This document shows, piece after piece, positions 63,985-64,000 of a DNA stretch of 64,000 bases. The DNA comes from Streptomyces justiciae (GTDB taxonomy: Bacteria; Actinomycetota; Actinomycetes; Streptomycetales; Streptomycetaceae), in assembly GCF_015163075.1 (NCBI RefSeq), contig NZ_JADDXU010000003.1, forward strand, positions 186,001 through 250,000. Reading direction: 5' to 3'. The notes beneath the pieces were generated by a model. The model was not told the origin of the DNA. It did not search any database and worked only from the letters and a program-made list of their open reading frames with translations. Position 1 is the stretch's first letter; the number at the start of each line of letters is the position of its first letter. Made by a program: the position numbers and the translations under genes.

Positions 63985-64000
63985 CCCGCAGCGTCTCCCC

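Overview
This is a 64 kb stretch of chromosome from a Streptomyces (or a very close relative). The evidence is the very high G+C with strong third-position bias, frequent GTG and TTG starts, many ATGA/GTGA gene overlaps, and lineage-typical families (DUF397/XRE regulators, DUF5063, DUF6086, DUF5955, SLATT, SigE-type sigma factors). Landmark core genes are ask-asd, recR-ybaB and purA. No rRNA, tRNA, CRISPR array, transposase, integrase or prophage gene was seen.

Layout. 0-6 kb: the 5' end of an unknown gene, a two-RCK-domain ion-channel-type protein, a repeat-filled gap, an S9 peptidase, an NTF2-like protein and SURF1. 6-10.6 kb: a sigma factor with an overlapping membrane partner, then asd and ask. 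10.9-16.3 kb: an accessory block with a cyclodipeptide synthase and an overlapping P450. These two proteins look like direct counterparts of Mycobacterium tuberculosis Rv2275 and CYP121 (Rv2276), the mycocyclosin pathway. They are followed by an OmpR-type two-component system, a secreted SgcJ/EcaC-like protein and a TSUP exporter. 16.3-31.7 kb: DUF5063-recR-ybaB, a SLATT protein, a NarL-type two-component system whose genes are joined by two coupled 13-codon micro-ORFs, an exported M28 peptidase, a membrane-anchored PstS-like protein, a Ser/Thr kinase, a class III aminotransferase with a GntR regulator, and small unknown genes. 31.7-41.2 kb: a 5'-nucleotidase, purA, a lipid kinase-like gene, a frameshifted hemerythrin pseudogene, DUF6086, and an ethanolamine module (eutB-eutC with a divergent permease).

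41.3-64 kb: a GbsR/MarR regulator with a divergent ABC exporter, a CYP107-like P450, an aldo/keto reductase with a divergent TetR, a WhiJ-like XRE/DUF397/ATPase triad, an SRPBCC-ArsR-SRPBCC unit with two matching operators, a DHFR-like protein, two paralogous NarL-type two-component systems that share an upstream motif, an acyltransferase, a DUF1023 hydrolase whose N-terminus is built from repeats, an alpha/beta hydrolase with a divergent TetR, and a terminal FHA/DUF5955 pair that shares a Gly-rich motif.

The most interesting items are the CDPS-CYP121 pair with changed pocket residues, the FHA/DUF5955 pair with a possible homotypic (amyloid-like) interaction motif, the micro-ORF chain, and two dispersed repeat families. 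One of those families forms part of a protein-coding region.
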